A stretch of 64,000 bases of DNA from Porphyrobacter sp. ULC335 (GCF_025917005.1 NZ_CP078091.1:62001-126000), one strand, 5' to 3'; positions 20,801 through 30,661 are shown, numbered from the stretch's first letter. Notes: generated from the letters alone by a model not told the origin. Program-made: numbers and translations.

Positions 20801-22051
20801 ATGAGTAACGTTGCAGCCACCACGGCCGAAGAAGGCATCCCGGTCACCATACCGGGCGAACCGCTTGCGGGGCGGCACGTGCTGATCGTGGTCGAGAACC
20901 TGCCGCTGCCTTTCGACCGGCGGGTGTGGCAGGAAGCCCGCACGCTCAAGGCCGCCGGCGCGCATGTTTCGATCATCTGCCCCATCGGCAAGGGATACGA
21001 GGCGCGTTTCGAGGTGATCGAGGGGATCGAGATCCACCGTCACCCCCTGCCGTTTGAAGCCAAGACCGCGCTTGGCTTCCTCGCCGAATACAGCGCCGCG
21101 CTGTTCTGGGAGACGGTGCTGACATGGAAGATCCACCGCAAGCGCCGGATCGACGTGATCCAGGGCTGCAATCCGCCCGATCTGATCGTCCTCGTCGCGC
21201 TGCCGTTCAAGCTGGCGGGCACGCGCTACATTTTCGATCACCACGACATCAATCCCGAGCTTTACGAAGCCAAGTTCGGCAAGCGGGGCTTCTTCTGGTG
21301 GCTGATGAGGTTGTTCGAAAAGATGACCTTCAAGGCCGCTGACGTCTCAATCGCCACCAACCATTCCTACCGGAAGATTGCCATCGAACGCGGCGGGATG
21401 GCCCCCGATCGCGTCCACGTGGTGCGTTCAGGCCCCGATCTTTCCCGGCTCAAGCTGGTGCCGCCGGTGGAAAGCTGGAAGAACGGCCGCGCGCACATGG
21501 TCGGCTATGTCGGAGTCATGGGCGAGCAGGAGGGTATCGATCTGCTGATCGAAGCCACCGATCATATCGTGCGCAAGCTGGGCCGCGAGGACATCCAGTT
21601 CGTGCTGGTCGGCGCCGGGTCGTCACTCGACAAGTTGCAGGCCCTCACGGCCGCGCGCGGTCTGGACGACTTCATCACCTTCGCCGGACGCGCGCCCGAC
21701 CAGACCCTGTTCGAAGTGCTTTCGACCATGGACCTCGGCGTCAACCCTGACCGGGTCAATCCGATGAACGACAAGTCGACCATGAACAAGATCATGGAAT
21801 ATATGAGCCTCGGCAAGCCGATGGTGCAGTTCGATGTGACCGAAGGGCGTTTCTCCGCGCAGGAGGCATCGCTCTATGCGGCGCCGAACGATCCGGTCGA
21901 TCTGGCGGAAAAGATCGTCGCGCTGGTTGATGACCCTGCCGCGCGCGAACGCATGGGTGCCTATGGCCGTGCGCGCGTGGTGAACGAACTCAACTGGCAG
22001 CACCAGATTGCACCGCTGCTCGCCGCCTACCAGCAGGCGCTGGCGAAGTAA
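20801..22051 (+). CDS. Glycosyltransferase family 4
   Basis: 416 residues. The opening HVLIVVENLPLPFDRRVWQEARTLKAAG is typical of GT4 enzymes that act in exopolysaccharide assembly. The C-terminal Rossmann domain contains GYVGVMGEQEGID and the nucleotide-sugar contact region VNPDRVNPMNDKSTMNKIMEYMSLGKP, where the usual E-x7-E pattern appears as a variant. GT-B fold, retaining, cytosolic and probably membrane associated. It is in the same operon as the preceding dehydrogenase. Sugar donor unknown. Confidence 0.9.
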   Translation: MSNVAATTAEEGIPVTIPGEPLAGRHVLIVVENLPLPFDRRVWQEARTLKAAGAHVSIICPIGKGYEARFEVIEGIEIHRHPLPFEAKTALGFLAEYSAALFWETVLTWKIHRKRRIDVIQGCNPPDLIVLVALPFKLAGTRYIFDHHDINPELYEAKFGKRGFFWWLMRLFEKMTFKAADVSIATNHSYRKIAIERGGMAPDRVHVVRSGPDLSRLKLVPPVESWKNGRAHMVGYVGVMGEQEGIDLLIEATDHIVRKLGREDIQFVLVGAGSSLDKLQALTAARGLDDFITFAGRAPDQTLFEVLSTMDLGVNPDRVNPMNDKSTMNKIMEYMSLGKPMVQFDVTEGRFSAQEASLYAAPNDPVDLAEKIVALVDDPAARERMGAYGRARVVNELNWQHQIAPLLAAYQQALAK

Positions 22052-22155
22052 GCCAAACCTGCGCCTGCCCCCCCATGGTAAAAGCGTAGCAAGCCTAACG
22101 CGATTTTAAGGGCTTTGCGGCCATTGTTCCCGCTGAAAACCGGAACAAGACCTGC

Positions 22156-23460
22156 ATGAACGCTCCATTCGATGCCACCGCAGCGCTCGGGCGCAAGGCC
22201 CTGGCTCATCCTGCCCCTGACCATCAGGTTGCGGTGATCGGGCTGGGCTATATCGGCCTGCCGACCGCAGCGCTGCTCGCCAGCTATGGCTGGAGCGTGT
22301 GCGGGGTGGATGTATCGCCGCGCGTGGTGGAAACGGTCAACGCAGGCGGTGTTCACATCGAGGAACGCGATCTCGACAAGCTGGTGCATGACGCCATCAC
22401 CGCGCAGACGCTGGTCGCTTCGACCGAGGTGCCGACGGCGAGCTTTTACATGATCGCCGTGCCGACCCCGCTGGGGCCGGACAATGCGCCCGATGTTTCC
22501 TTTGTCGAGGCCGCCGCCCGCGCGATCGCGCCCAAGATTCTGCCGGGTGCCTGCGTGATCGTCGAGAGCACATCGCCGGTCGGCACCACCGAACGTGTCG
22601 CAGCGATCATCGCCGAATTGCGCCCGGATATCGTGGTGCCGCGCGACGGTTCCAGCGAAGAGGCAGACATTGCGCTGGCCTATTGCCCGGAACGCGTCTT
22701 GCCCGGACGGATCGTCAACGAACTCGTCCACAATGACCGCGTCATAGGCGGCGTGACTGCGGCCTGCGCCGAGCGGGCCGCGGTGCTCTATACCAGTTTC
22801 GTGAAGGGCGATTGTCTTTACACCACCGCCCGCGTGGCCGAGACGGTCAAGCTCGTCGAAAACAGCTTCCGCGACGTCAATATTGCGTTTGCAAACGAGC
22901 TGTCGATGATTGCCGACGTGATCGGCGTGGACGTGTGGGAGGTGATCCGCCTCGCCAACCGCCACCCGCGCGTCAGCATCCTCCAGCCCGGCCCCGGCGT
23001 CGGCGGGCACTGCATCGCGGTCGACCCGTGGTTCCTCGTCTCCGGCGCTCCGGAGGCGGCCCGCTTGGTGCGCACCGCGCGCGAGGTCAACGATCACAAA
23101 GCCGTCCACACCGAAAACAAGATCCGCGCGCTGCTTGATGCCGCGCCGGATGGCAAGGTCGCACTGCTTGGCCTCGCCTTCAAACCCGACATTGACGACT
23201 TCCGCGAAAGCCCCGCCCTCGAAATCGCCGAGGCGCTTTCCCACACGCATGGTGACCGGATACTGGTGGTCGAACCCTTCACCGACGATCTGCCCAAGGC
23301 GTTTGAAGGTACGGGCGCAGAGCTGGTGACGCTTGACGCAGGCCTCCGGCAGGCGGAGATTGTGGTGGTGCTGGTCGATCACACCGCGTTCAAACATCTC
23401 TCTCCGCACGAGCTGGCGGGGAAGATCGTGTTCGACACGCGGGGCATGCTGCGGCGATGA
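22156..23460 (+). CDS. wecC: UDP-N-acetyl-D-mannosamine dehydrogenase
   Basis: 434 residues. The Rossmann motif VAVIGLGYIGLPTAALLA, STSPVGTT near 140 and YCPERVLPG near 176 are WecC hallmarks. The segment PGPGVGGHCIAVDPWFL carries the catalytic Cys in the GHCIAVDPWF context characteristic of UDP-ManNAc rather than UDP-glucose dehydrogenases. WecC oxidises UDP-ManNAc to UDP-ManNAcA. It overlaps wecB by 4 bp, and wecB makes its substrate. Function is well supported by the pair. Confidence 0.93.
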   Translation: MNAPFDATAALGRKALAHPAPDHQVAVIGLGYIGLPTAALLASYGWSVCGVDVSPRVVETVNAGGVHIEERDLDKLVHDAITAQTLVASTEVPTASFYMIAVPTPLGPDNAPDVSFVEAAARAIAPKILPGACVIVESTSPVGTTERVAAIIAELRPDIVVPRDGSSEEADIALAYCPERVLPGRIVNELVHNDRVIGGVTAACAERAAVLYTSFVKGDCLYTTARVAETVKLVENSFRDVNIAFANELSMIADVIGVDVWEVIRLANRHPRVSILQPGPGVGGHCIAVDPWFLVSGAPEAARLVRTAREVNDHKAVHTENKIRALLDAAPDGKVALLGLAFKPDIDDFRESPALEIAEALSHTHGDRILVVEPFTDDLPKAFEGTGAELVTLDAGLRQAEIVVVLVDHTAFKHLSPHELAGKIVFDTRGMLRR

Positions 23461-24602
23461 CCGCCAGCGGCGGGAAGCCCCGCATTCTGGTGACCTTTGG
23501 TACCCGGCCCGAAGCGATCAAGATGTTCCCGGTGGTGTTCGCGCTGCGCGAAACCGGCCGGTTCGATGTGAAGGTGGTGGTGACGGCCCAACACCGCGAA
23601 TTGCTCGACGCTGTGCTCGCTCTAGCCGGGCTTAGACCCGACCTAGACCTCGACTTGATGCTTCCAGACCAGTCCCTGGATGGCCTTTCGAGCCGCATTT
23701 TGACCAGCTTCGGGCAGGCTTTGGACACCCTACGGCCTGACCGGGTGCTGGTGCACGGCGATACGCTGACCACGATGATGGCATCGCTGGCGTGCTATTT
23801 TCGGCGGATTCCTGTGGGTCATGTCGAGGCTGGCCTGCGCAGCGGCGACATCTATTCGCCTTGGCCCGAAGAGGTGAACCGCAAGGTCACCGGCGTGGTC
23901 GCAGACCTTCACTTTGCCCCGACCGAGACTGCTGCGGCGGCCTTGCGCGCTGAAAACGTTGCGGAAAACTCCATACACGTTACCGGCAATACAGTGATTG
24001 ATGCCCTACTGTTCGCGCAGGGTAAAATCGCCGCCGATCCGGCTCTGGCCCCCGCCATCGCACCGCTGAAAGAACGGTTCGCGGGCAAACGTATTATTGC
24101 CGTCACCGCCCACCGGCGCGAGAATTTCGGCGCGGGGATGGCGCAGATTGCACAAGGATTGCAGGCACTTGCCGCGCGGGATGATGTTGCCATCATCTAC
24201 CCGCTGCACCCCAATCCCAATGTCGCAGACGTCATGCGTCCCGCGCTGGCGGGATATGGCAACATCGCGCTCATCAACCCTCTGGATTATCTAGATTTTG
24301 TCGCCATGATGGCGGCGAGCGACATTGTGCTGACCGATTCCGGCGGCATCCAGGAAGAGGCCCCGAGCCTCGGCAAACCGGTCCTGGTAATGCGCGATAC
24401 GACCGAGCGCCCCGAGGGCGTGGCAGCCGGCACTGCCAAGCTGGTCGGGGCCGATGCATCTGTCATTGTTCGGGAAACGTCGCGCCTTCTTGATGATCCC
24501 GCCGCCTATCAGGCGATGGCGCGGGCCCACAATCCCTACGGCGACGGGACAGCGTCACGCCGGATTGCCGAACGCGTTATCGCTGCGACCGAGGCGGGCT
24601 AG
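23457..24602 (+). CDS. wecB: UDP-N-acetylglucosamine 2-epimerase (non-hydrolysing)
   Basis: 381 residues. ILVTFGTRPEAIKMFPV at the N-terminus, QHRELLD near 45, HVEAGLRSGD near 122, TAHRRENFG near 214 and LTDSGGIQEEAPSLGKPVLVMRDTTERPEG near 290 are diagnostic for the non-hydrolysing epimerase. It converts UDP-GlcNAc to UDP-ManNAc for the dehydrogenase encoded just upstream. The 3' end overlaps the convergent membrane-protein gene by 26 bp. Confidence 0.96.
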   Translation: MTASGGKPRILVTFGTRPEAIKMFPVVFALRETGRFDVKVVVTAQHRELLDAVLALAGLRPDLDLDLMLPDQSLDGLSSRILTSFGQALDTLRPDRVLVHGDTLTTMMASLACYFRRIPVGHVEAGLRSGDIYSPWPEEVNRKVTGVVADLHFAPTETAAAALRAENVAENSIHVTGNTVIDALLFAQGKIAADPALAPAIAPLKERFAGKRIIAVTAHRRENFGAGMAQIAQGLQALAARDDVAIIYPLHPNPNVADVMRPALAGYGNIALINPLDYLDFVAMMAASDIVLTDSGGIQEEAPSLGKPVLVMRDTTERPEGVAAGTAKLVGADASVIVRETSRLLDDPAAYQAMARAHNPYGDGTASRRIAERVIAATEAG

Positions 24603-25158
24603 CCGACCTGCCAGATGGTCCGGCCCGCACGACCCGGACATAGCGGACCGCGCAGCCCAGCACGATCAGGCTCAAGCCAAGATCGGCCACCCAGTTGAGC
24701 TTCAAGGTGCCATAAAGCAACTCGTCCACCGAGTGCAGCGAGACCAGACGCAGCGCCAGAAGAAACACCATACCGCCGGTGCAACCGATAGCGATGACCG
24801 CGGCAATGTTCCGCCGCCCCCTGATGCCGCGCGCTACGAAATTGAACAATCCGCCGGCAATCACAGTGGCCATGGCAAATACGAATACAAACAAAGGCGC
24901 CTGCAAGGAGCGGCGGTTCTGATAGACACCTTCAGTGTAGAGCTTGCCGCGAAGTTCGCTTCGCACCAACTCCTCGACTGCAAAAATGCGCATCAATACA
25001 AGGCCCAAGAATATGGCAGCAATCGCGCCCCATGCGATCTTGTGCCACGTAACCTGCTGCAGCCCGATCGCCCGCACAAAGGCCAGCACGACCGCTGCCA
25101 CAACGATCATGTACATGCCCGCAGCAGCAAGGCTGAGCGCCGATGGTGCCCCGGTCAT
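24577..25158 (-). CDS. Four-helix inner-membrane protein of unknown function
   Basis: 193 residues from ATG at 25158. Hydrophobic segments lie at about 10-30, 38-55, 88-110 and 120-140, with a further stretch near 160-178, separated by short basic loops. No recognised domain. It is the only gene on the minus strand among the left half of the polysaccharide locus and its tail overlaps wecB. It could be a small accessory protein of capsule export; that is only a guess from position. Confidence 0.7.
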   Translation of the reverse strand: MTGAPSALSLAAAGMYMIVVAAVVLAFVRAIGLQQVTWHKIAWGAIAAIFLGLVLMRIFAVEELVRSELRGKLYTEGVYQNRRSLQAPLFVFVFAMATVIAGGLFNFVARGIRGRRNIAAVIAIGCTGGMVFLLALRLVSLHSVDELLYGTLKLNWVADLGLSLIVLGCAVRYVRVVRAGPSGRSASPPRSQR

Positions 25159-25394
25159 CAATGCGTGCTCCCGTCTTCTTGCGCCTGCCCCATCGCTAAA
25201 CGCTTGATGCGCCGTGCAGGTCTGCGCCCGTGATGTATTCGCGTTCGCGCGCTCTTGCAAATGACCTCAAGGCACGGTTTCCTAGGATAGGTTAAAGACG
25301 ACACGGCAGGCCGTGCTGCAGCGCGGATTCAATGATGTTGCGCCGCGTCATGCCAGAGGCTAAGGCCCGTTTTCCAAGCAGCGAGGGGAAAGAT

Positions 25395-26117
25395 ATGTCA
25401 CATAATGCGCGCCGTGCAATTGGCACTTCCATCTGGCTTGCCGCAGCATTCTCGATAGCTGGTTGCGCCTCTACACCCGAACCAAAAATCGGTCGCGCTG
25501 CGAGCCAGCCAGTGGCCGAACTGGGTCAGGCGAACTTTAGCGTCACCCGCCCCACCACTTACGCACTGCGTCCTTCGGATCAGATTTCGGTGGTCGTTTT
25601 CCGCGAACCGGAACTGTCTCTTGAAGAGGTGCGGATTGGCGTCGAAGGCAATGTGTCGCTGCCCATGATCGGATCGATCCCCGCAGCCGGCATGACCGCC
25701 AAGCAGCTTGAGCAGGACGTGACCCGGCGTATGGCTGCCGCTGGCCTGAAAAACCCGATTGTCAGCGTGAACATCGCTGAATACGCCTCACATCTTGTCA
25801 CTGTCGAAGGCGCGGTCGACAAGCCTGGCGTTTATGCATTCCAGCCCGGTGCCCGGCTATCGACTGCCGTCGCCTTGGCGAGCGGCCTCAAGCGGACAAC
25901 CAAGGAATCCCAGATGGCGGTATTCCGGGAAACGCCCGAAGGCATCATGATCGCCAAGTTCGATTATGCTCAGATCCAGCAAGGCACGATGCTTGATCCG
26001 GTCCTAGAGCCGGGAGATCGTGTGGTCATGGGGACCGACGGGCTTTCGCAGTTCTGGGAAGACCTGCTCAAGGCGCTGCCTGCGTTCGGCGTCTTTGCAG
26101 TGGCAGGCATACAGTGA
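25395..26117 (+). CDS. Polysaccharide export lipoprotein (Wza/KpsD-like, OPX family)
   Basis: 240 residues from ATG at 25395, preceded by GAGGGGAAAG; an in-frame ATG at 25332 is less likely. The lipobox SIAGC places the lipid anchor near residue 25. The Poly_export domain starts at YALRPSDQISVVVFREPELSLEEVRI, and the SLBB repeat follows at LVTVEGAVDKPGVYAFQPGARLSTAVALA. It should form the outer-membrane export channel. It is shorter than E. coli Wza (about 380), as is common for alphaproteobacterial OPX proteins. The Wzc-like gene begins 4 bp downstream. Confidence 0.92.
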   Translation: MSHNARRAIGTSIWLAAAFSIAGCASTPEPKIGRAASQPVAELGQANFSVTRPTTYALRPSDQISVVVFREPELSLEEVRIGVEGNVSLPMIGSIPAAGMTAKQLEQDVTRRMAAAGLKNPIVSVNIAEYASHLVTVEGAVDKPGVYAFQPGARLSTAVALASGLKRTTKESQMAVFRETPEGIMIAKFDYAQIQQGTMLDPVLEPGDRVVMGTDGLSQFWEDLLKALPAFGVFAVAGIQ

Positions 26118-26121
26118 GATC

Positions 26122-28332
26122 ATGACTGAACGTCCAATCATCAGTAGTGCTGAGCCCGCAGGTCAGGGCAATTGGCTTGATCCCTATATCGCATCGCGCC
26201 AAATGGCGGTGCAACAACCGTCGACACAGCTTATCAATGTGTCGGTCATTCGCGGGATCCTGTTCCGGCAGCGCTGGTTGGTGGCGGGCGTTCTGTTCGC
26301 AGCGGCTACGATCGGTCTGATCATCACCTTGCTGGTGACGCCGATGTATCAGGCGACTGCCAAGGTCAGCGTGAAGCCCTACGGCGAAACCGTAGTCGAG
26401 AGCCAGAACGACCAAAGCGTCCCGACCAACCAGATCTACGAATATCTCTCGACGCTGGTTGAACGGATCAAGAGCCGCAAGCTGGCCGCAGTGGTGGTCG
26501 ACAATCTCAAATTGGCCGAGCGTAATGATCTGCTCGGGCCGAACGTCGATGAAGGCCGCGCCCCGGGAACAACTGACGCGCAGTGGCAGGCTGCCAAGCG
26601 CGAAATGGCAATCTCGAAGATTGCCGATTCAGTTATCGTCGAAGCACCCCAGGGGAACTGGGTGATCGAAATCGGCGTCCAGTCCGAAAGCCCGGTTCTG
26701 GCCGCAGAAATCGCCAATGGCTATGCTGATGCCTTCGTTGAGTCCGACACGCAAACATCGGTTGAAAGTAACAAGTATGCGCTGTCCTATCTGACAGAAC
26801 AGATCGAACAGACCCGCGCCCGCCTGCAGGGCGCCGAAGAAGTGGCAAACGAATATGCCCGGTCGCGCGGGATCATTGTCCAGCCTGTCGGCGGCATGGA
26901 ATCCGAGGATTCGGGCACTGCGGCGACGCTGACGAGTGCCAAACTCGGCAATATCAACCAGCGCTTCATCGAAGCACGCGCGGCCCGCATCGCGGCCGAG
27001 GAACGCTGGCGCGCGGTACAGAATCTGCCGGCGAGCCAACTTCCGGAAGTGCAGACCAGCGCGTCGCTCCAAGGTTTGGTGGCCGATCTGACCGCGAAGC
27101 GCGCCCAGCTTGCCGAATTGCGTCAGCGGTACAACAATGACTTCCCGCAGATCGTCAACCTGCGCGCGCAGATCGACACGATCAACGCCCAGCTCGAACG
27201 CAGCACCTCCGATATCAAATCGGCGCTGCGCAACCAGTTGACGGTCACCCGCAATCAGGAACAGGCGCTAGCCCGCGAGCTTGAGCAGCTGACCGGGGCA
27301 ACCCTCGGCGAGCAGGACCAGAAGGTCGAGCTGAGCGTGCTTGACCGTGAGGCGCAGGCGCTTCGTGACCAGCTCAAGATCCTGCTTGATCGCTATAACG
27401 AAGTCACCAGCGCCGCCAACGTCAATCCCGGCACGCTGCAGACGCTGGATGCAGCGCTGGTACCGTCGTCGCCCTATTCGCCCAATTTGCTGCGCAATCT
27501 TTCGATTGCGCTAGCCTTGGGCGTGGCCTTGGCGGCCGGCCTGGCTGTGCTTCGCGAAACCTTTGACGATCGCATCCGCTCGCTGGAAGATGTCGAAGAC
27601 AAGCTGGGGCTGCCGTTCATCGGCTATACCCCTTACGTGGCCGAACGCGACATTTCGATCGATGGTTCGAACCGCTTCAGCGCCTTGATGGAAGCTTACT
27701 CGTCGATCAGGGCCGGTATCGACTTTTCATTGCCGCGCAGCAGCAACGTCATCCAGATGACCAGCAGTCAGGCGGGCGAAGGCAAGTCGACGACCTCTGT
27801 GGTTCTGGCCGAGATGTTTGCGAGCTTCGGCCGAAAGACCCTGCTCGTCGATGCCGATCTCCGTCGCCCCTCGGTGGCCAAGCTGCTCGGCATCGAGAAG
27901 CCGAAGGTCGGATTGGTCGAGGTTGTGCTCGGCCACGTCCAGCTTGAAGACGCGATCGTCAAGGGCGTGCACGAAAACCTCGAAATCCTGCCGATCGGGG
28001 AGGTACCGCCGAACCCGACCGAAATCCTCGCTTCGCAGGAATTTGCGGACTTCATTGATCGCTGCCGTGGCCAATATTCGCTGGTGATCTTCGATTCCTG
28101 TCCGGTCATGGGGCTTGCTGATGCCCCCATGCTGGCCCGCCTCGTCGACGCCACGGTGTTCGTGCTCGAAGCAAATACGATGCCCTTCAGCCGCGCCCGT
28201 GCTGCCGTTCGCCGCATCTCGGCTGCTGGCGGCAAGACGGTCGGGGCGATCCTCACGAAGTATCGCGCGCTCGAAGCAGGCCAGTCCTACGATTATCAGT
28301 ACACCTATTATCAGTACGGCCCGCGCGACTAA
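26122..28332 (+). CDS. Polysaccharide co-polymerase / tyrosine autokinase (Wzc-like BY-kinase)
   Basis: 736 residues from ATG at 26122. A Wzz domain with a first membrane helix near 55-75 and a second near 460-480 flanks a periplasmic coiled-coil region. The cytoplasmic BY-kinase follows: Walker A QAGEGKSTT near 551, Walker A' LLVDADLRRPS near 576, and a Walker B of the form LVIFDSCPV near 655 (the family usually has IIDTPP). The C-terminus has a Tyr cluster YDYQYTYYQY at about 722-731, the autophosphorylation tail. It controls polymer length and export with the Wza-like protein. No cognate Wzb phosphatase gene is seen in the window. Confidence 0.93.
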   Translation: MTERPIISSAEPAGQGNWLDPYIASRQMAVQQPSTQLINVSVIRGILFRQRWLVAGVLFAAATIGLIITLLVTPMYQATAKVSVKPYGETVVESQNDQSVPTNQIYEYLSTLVERIKSRKLAAVVVDNLKLAERNDLLGPNVDEGRAPGTTDAQWQAAKREMAISKIADSVIVEAPQGNWVIEIGVQSESPVLAAEIANGYADAFVESDTQTSVESNKYALSYLTEQIEQTRARLQGAEEVANEYARSRGIIVQPVGGMESEDSGTAATLTSAKLGNINQRFIEARAARIAAEERWRAVQNLPASQLPEVQTSASLQGLVADLTAKRAQLAELRQRYNNDFPQIVNLRAQIDTINAQLERSTSDIKSALRNQLTVTRNQEQALARELEQLTGATLGEQDQKVELSVLDREAQALRDQLKILLDRYNEVTSAANVNPGTLQTLDAALVPSSPYSPNLLRNLSIALALGVALAAGLAVLRETFDDRIRSLEDVEDKLGLPFIGYTPYVAERDISIDGSNRFSALMEAYSSIRAGIDFSLPRSSNVIQMTSSQAGEGKSTTSVVLAEMFASFGRKTLLVDADLRRPSVAKLLGIEKPKVGLVEVVLGHVQLEDAIVKGVHENLEILPIGEVPPNPTEILASQEFADFIDRCRGQYSLVIFDSCPVMGLADAPMLARLVDATVFVLEANTMPFSRARAAVRRISAAGGKTVGAILTKYRALEAGQSYDYQYTYYQYGPRD

Positions 28333-28339
28333 GCCTATC

Positions 28340-28371
28340 GCTCCGGGCGAACGCAAAAGCTCGCCCGGAGC
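28340..28371 (+). terminator. Strong hairpin between the Wzc-like and glycosyltransferase genes
   Basis: An 11-bp perfect inverted repeat, GCTCCGGGCGA (28340-28350) with TCGCCCGGAGC (28361-28371), has a 10-base loop. No T-run follows, so it may be an mRNA-stability or partial-termination element rather than a true intrinsic terminator. Confidence 0.5.
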
Positions 28372-28404
28372 CACACCCTGCAAGCAGCCCCCCGGGAGGA
28401 AGAT

Positions 28405-29664
28405 ATGCCGGACGGTCAGGGTGCGCTTACCGGGCGGCCACGAATACTCCACCTCAGCGCCGATTATCCCGACCTCATCGACCCGCGCAAAACTCCGGTC
28501 ATTTCCCGGCTTATCGAGCTTGTCGAAGACCGGTACGACCATCGCGTCATTTCGCTGAACCGCCGCACCCCAAGTATTGTGCAGGTTGCCGAAGTCCTCA
28601 CCGGGCGCGCGTCGCCTGTCCGTGCGGATTCGATCCGCGCGATCAAGGGTGGCGAATGCCTTGAATATCTGGCGCCGCCCAAAGGCATTCTCCACGCTGC
28701 AATGCTCGAGCGGTTGGCCGCATGGATCGTCCGTCGGCTGATCGCAGAGGATGCGGTGCCAGACCTCGTCATCGGGCACAAACTGACGGTGGAAGGGCTA
28801 ATCGCCCGAGCAGTCGCCACGCAGCTCGGGATTCCGTACGCACTGACGATCCAGGGCAATACCGATCAGAAGATCCTGTCATTCCGCAGGGATCTCGCAG
28901 GCAGGTTCGGCGCCGTCTACCACGAGGCGGCCTGTGTATTTTCCTTTGCACCTTGGGCGCGCCGCGCTGTCGAGCAGCACCTCGGCGAAAGGCGCGGCCT
29001 GACCGTCGATCTGCCCTGCCCCACGGTCAACGACATGATCCGTGCTCCCGTCGCGCGGGGTTCGGGCGTCATCAGCGCATTTCACCTGCGCAATCATGCA
29101 ATCAAGAATTTAACCGGCCTTGCCGCTGCCGTCCGGAGCGCAACCGCCGCCGGCCAGCCTTGCGAAGTGCGAATCTTCGGAGGCGGTACGCCGGAGGAAA
29201 CTGCCCAATGCCAAGCCATCATCGGAGAAGTGCCGGGCATCCACCTGATGGGTCCGCGCACGCAAGATGAGCTCGGCCCGATCATGAACGGCGCAACCGC
29301 ATTCGTGATGCCGTCGAAGCGGGAATCCTTCGGCCTTGTCTTCATCGAAGCACTGTTTGCGGGGCTTCCGATCATCTATCCGCAGCACGCTAGCGTCGAC
29401 GGCTACTTTGACGGCCTCTCGTTTGCCATCGGTGTGGATTCGAGCAGCACGCGCGAAATCAGCAAGGCCATCCGGCACGTGATCGACCGCGAAGCCGAGC
29501 TCAAGGCCGACCTTGCCCAATGGCAAGCCACAGGAGGCTTGGAACGCTTTTCACGGTCAGCAATCGCTCGCACCTTCGCCGATGGACTGGATGGAGCTCT
29601 CGCCGCGCACAACTCATCTGTGCCGCACCGGAATATCCGCTCGCAATCTGCGCAAGACCATTAG
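28405..29664 (+). CDS. Glycosyltransferase family 4
   Basis: 419 residues, ATG preceded by GGGAGGAAGAT. The N-terminal RILHLSADYPDLIDPRKTPVISRLIE is a GT4-like nucleotide-fold entry. The C-terminal domain contains FVMPSKRESFGLVFIEALFAGLPIIY, the GT4 donor-binding motif with E-x7-E (ESFGLVFIE). It sits downstream of the Wzc-like gene and before another glycosyltransferase, so it probably adds one sugar of the repeat unit at the cytoplasmic face. Donor unknown. Confidence 0.9.
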   Translation: MPDGQGALTGRPRILHLSADYPDLIDPRKTPVISRLIELVEDRYDHRVISLNRRTPSIVQVAEVLTGRASPVRADSIRAIKGGECLEYLAPPKGILHAAMLERLAAWIVRRLIAEDAVPDLVIGHKLTVEGLIARAVATQLGIPYALTIQGNTDQKILSFRRDLAGRFGAVYHEAACVFSFAPWARRAVEQHLGERRGLTVDLPCPTVNDMIRAPVARGSGVISAFHLRNHAIKNLTGLAAAVRSATAAGQPCEVRIFGGGTPEETAQCQAIIGEVPGIHLMGPRTQDELGPIMNGATAFVMPSKRESFGLVFIEALFAGLPIIYPQHASVDGYFDGLSFAIGVDSSSTREISKAIRHVIDREAELKADLAQWQATGGLERFSRSAIARTFADGLDGALAAHNSSVPHRNIRSQSAQDH

Positions 29665-29739
29665 CGGCGCGATCACACGCAAGCTATGGACAGCGCACAC
29701 GCGCTCACAGCGTATCAGGGGTAAACAGGCGCAAACCGC

Positions 29740-30654
29740 ATGGACGCAAGCATCGTCATCACGACCTACCGCCGCATGGAAATGCTGGCCGAACTGATTG
29801 CGGCTTTGCGTCCGCAGCTTGCGCATCGCTCCGTGGAAGTCGTCGTGGTCGACAACTGCCCGGATGCAAGCGCTCGCCCGGTCGTGGAAGGGGTTGACGA
29901 TGCGTCGCTGCGCTATGTTCACGAAGGTCGGAGCGGAGTCGTACACGCGCGCAATCGCGGGGTCGCCAATGCGCGCGGAACCTATGTGATCTTTCTCGAT
30001 GATGACGAAGTCCCCGCGCCCGGGTGGCTCGATGCGTGGCTGACGCAGGCCGATGGCCGCACAGATGCGAGCTTCGGCCGGATCGTGCCGCGGCTGCTCG
30101 GCCATTGCCCGGCCGACCTCTTTGCGCAGGTCGAACGCAATTTCAGCCGGAACATGCATTCGGCGACCGGCGACAATATCTCTGATCGCTCCGCCTATCT
30201 CGGCACTGGCAACGCGATGTTTCACAAAGCCCGCTGCCTCATCGGGGACGAGCCCTTCGATCTTCGCTTCAACGCGCGCGGCGGGGAGGATGTCTGGCTG
30301 ATCCGAGGCCTGACGAAGCAAGGGCGGCAACTGTTGTGGAACCACGAGGCGCTGGTCGAAGAGCTTGTCCCGCAGGACCGCATGACGCTCCCCTCGCTCA
30401 GGTTGCGCCGGTTCAATCAGGGGCAGTTGCGCTGTGTTCTCGTATTCGGCGACGGCGGACTTTCCGGATTTGCGCGTGTCGCGATGTGGATGGCAATCGG
30501 CGCGGTTCAGTTCATTGGATACCGTTCCGCGGCGCTGGTCGCGTCAGCCATCGCCCGGCAGCGCAGATCCGACTTCCTTTGCCAAGAGAGTGGCGGTGCG
30601 GGCAAGATCCTATGGTGGCGTCAGGCGCGGATGCGCGGCTATAGCAACGGGTAG
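29740..30654 (+). CDS. Glycosyltransferase family 2
   Basis: 304 residues. The GT-A fold motifs are SIVITTYRRMEMLAELIAAL at the start, VVVVDNCPDAS near 35, GVVHARNRGVANARGTYVIFLDDDE near 70-90 with the metal-binding DDD, and a later GGEDVWLIRGL acceptor/base region near 184. A hydrophobic C-terminal stretch near 250-280 may associate with the membrane. It ends 7 bp before the convergent WecG-like gene. Donor and linkage are not predictable. Confidence 0.9.
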   Translation: MDASIVITTYRRMEMLAELIAALRPQLAHRSVEVVVVDNCPDASARPVVEGVDDASLRYVHEGRSGVVHARNRGVANARGTYVIFLDDDEVPAPGWLDAWLTQADGRTDASFGRIVPRLLGHCPADLFAQVERNFSRNMHSATGDNISDRSAYLGTGNAMFHKARCLIGDEPFDLRFNARGGEDVWLIRGLTKQGRQLLWNHEALVEELVPQDRMTLPSLRLRRFNQGQLRCVLVFGDGGLSGFARVAMWMAIGAVQFIGYRSAALVASAIARQRRSDFLCQESGGAGKILWWRQARMRGYSNG

Positions 30655-30661
30655 AGCGCGA

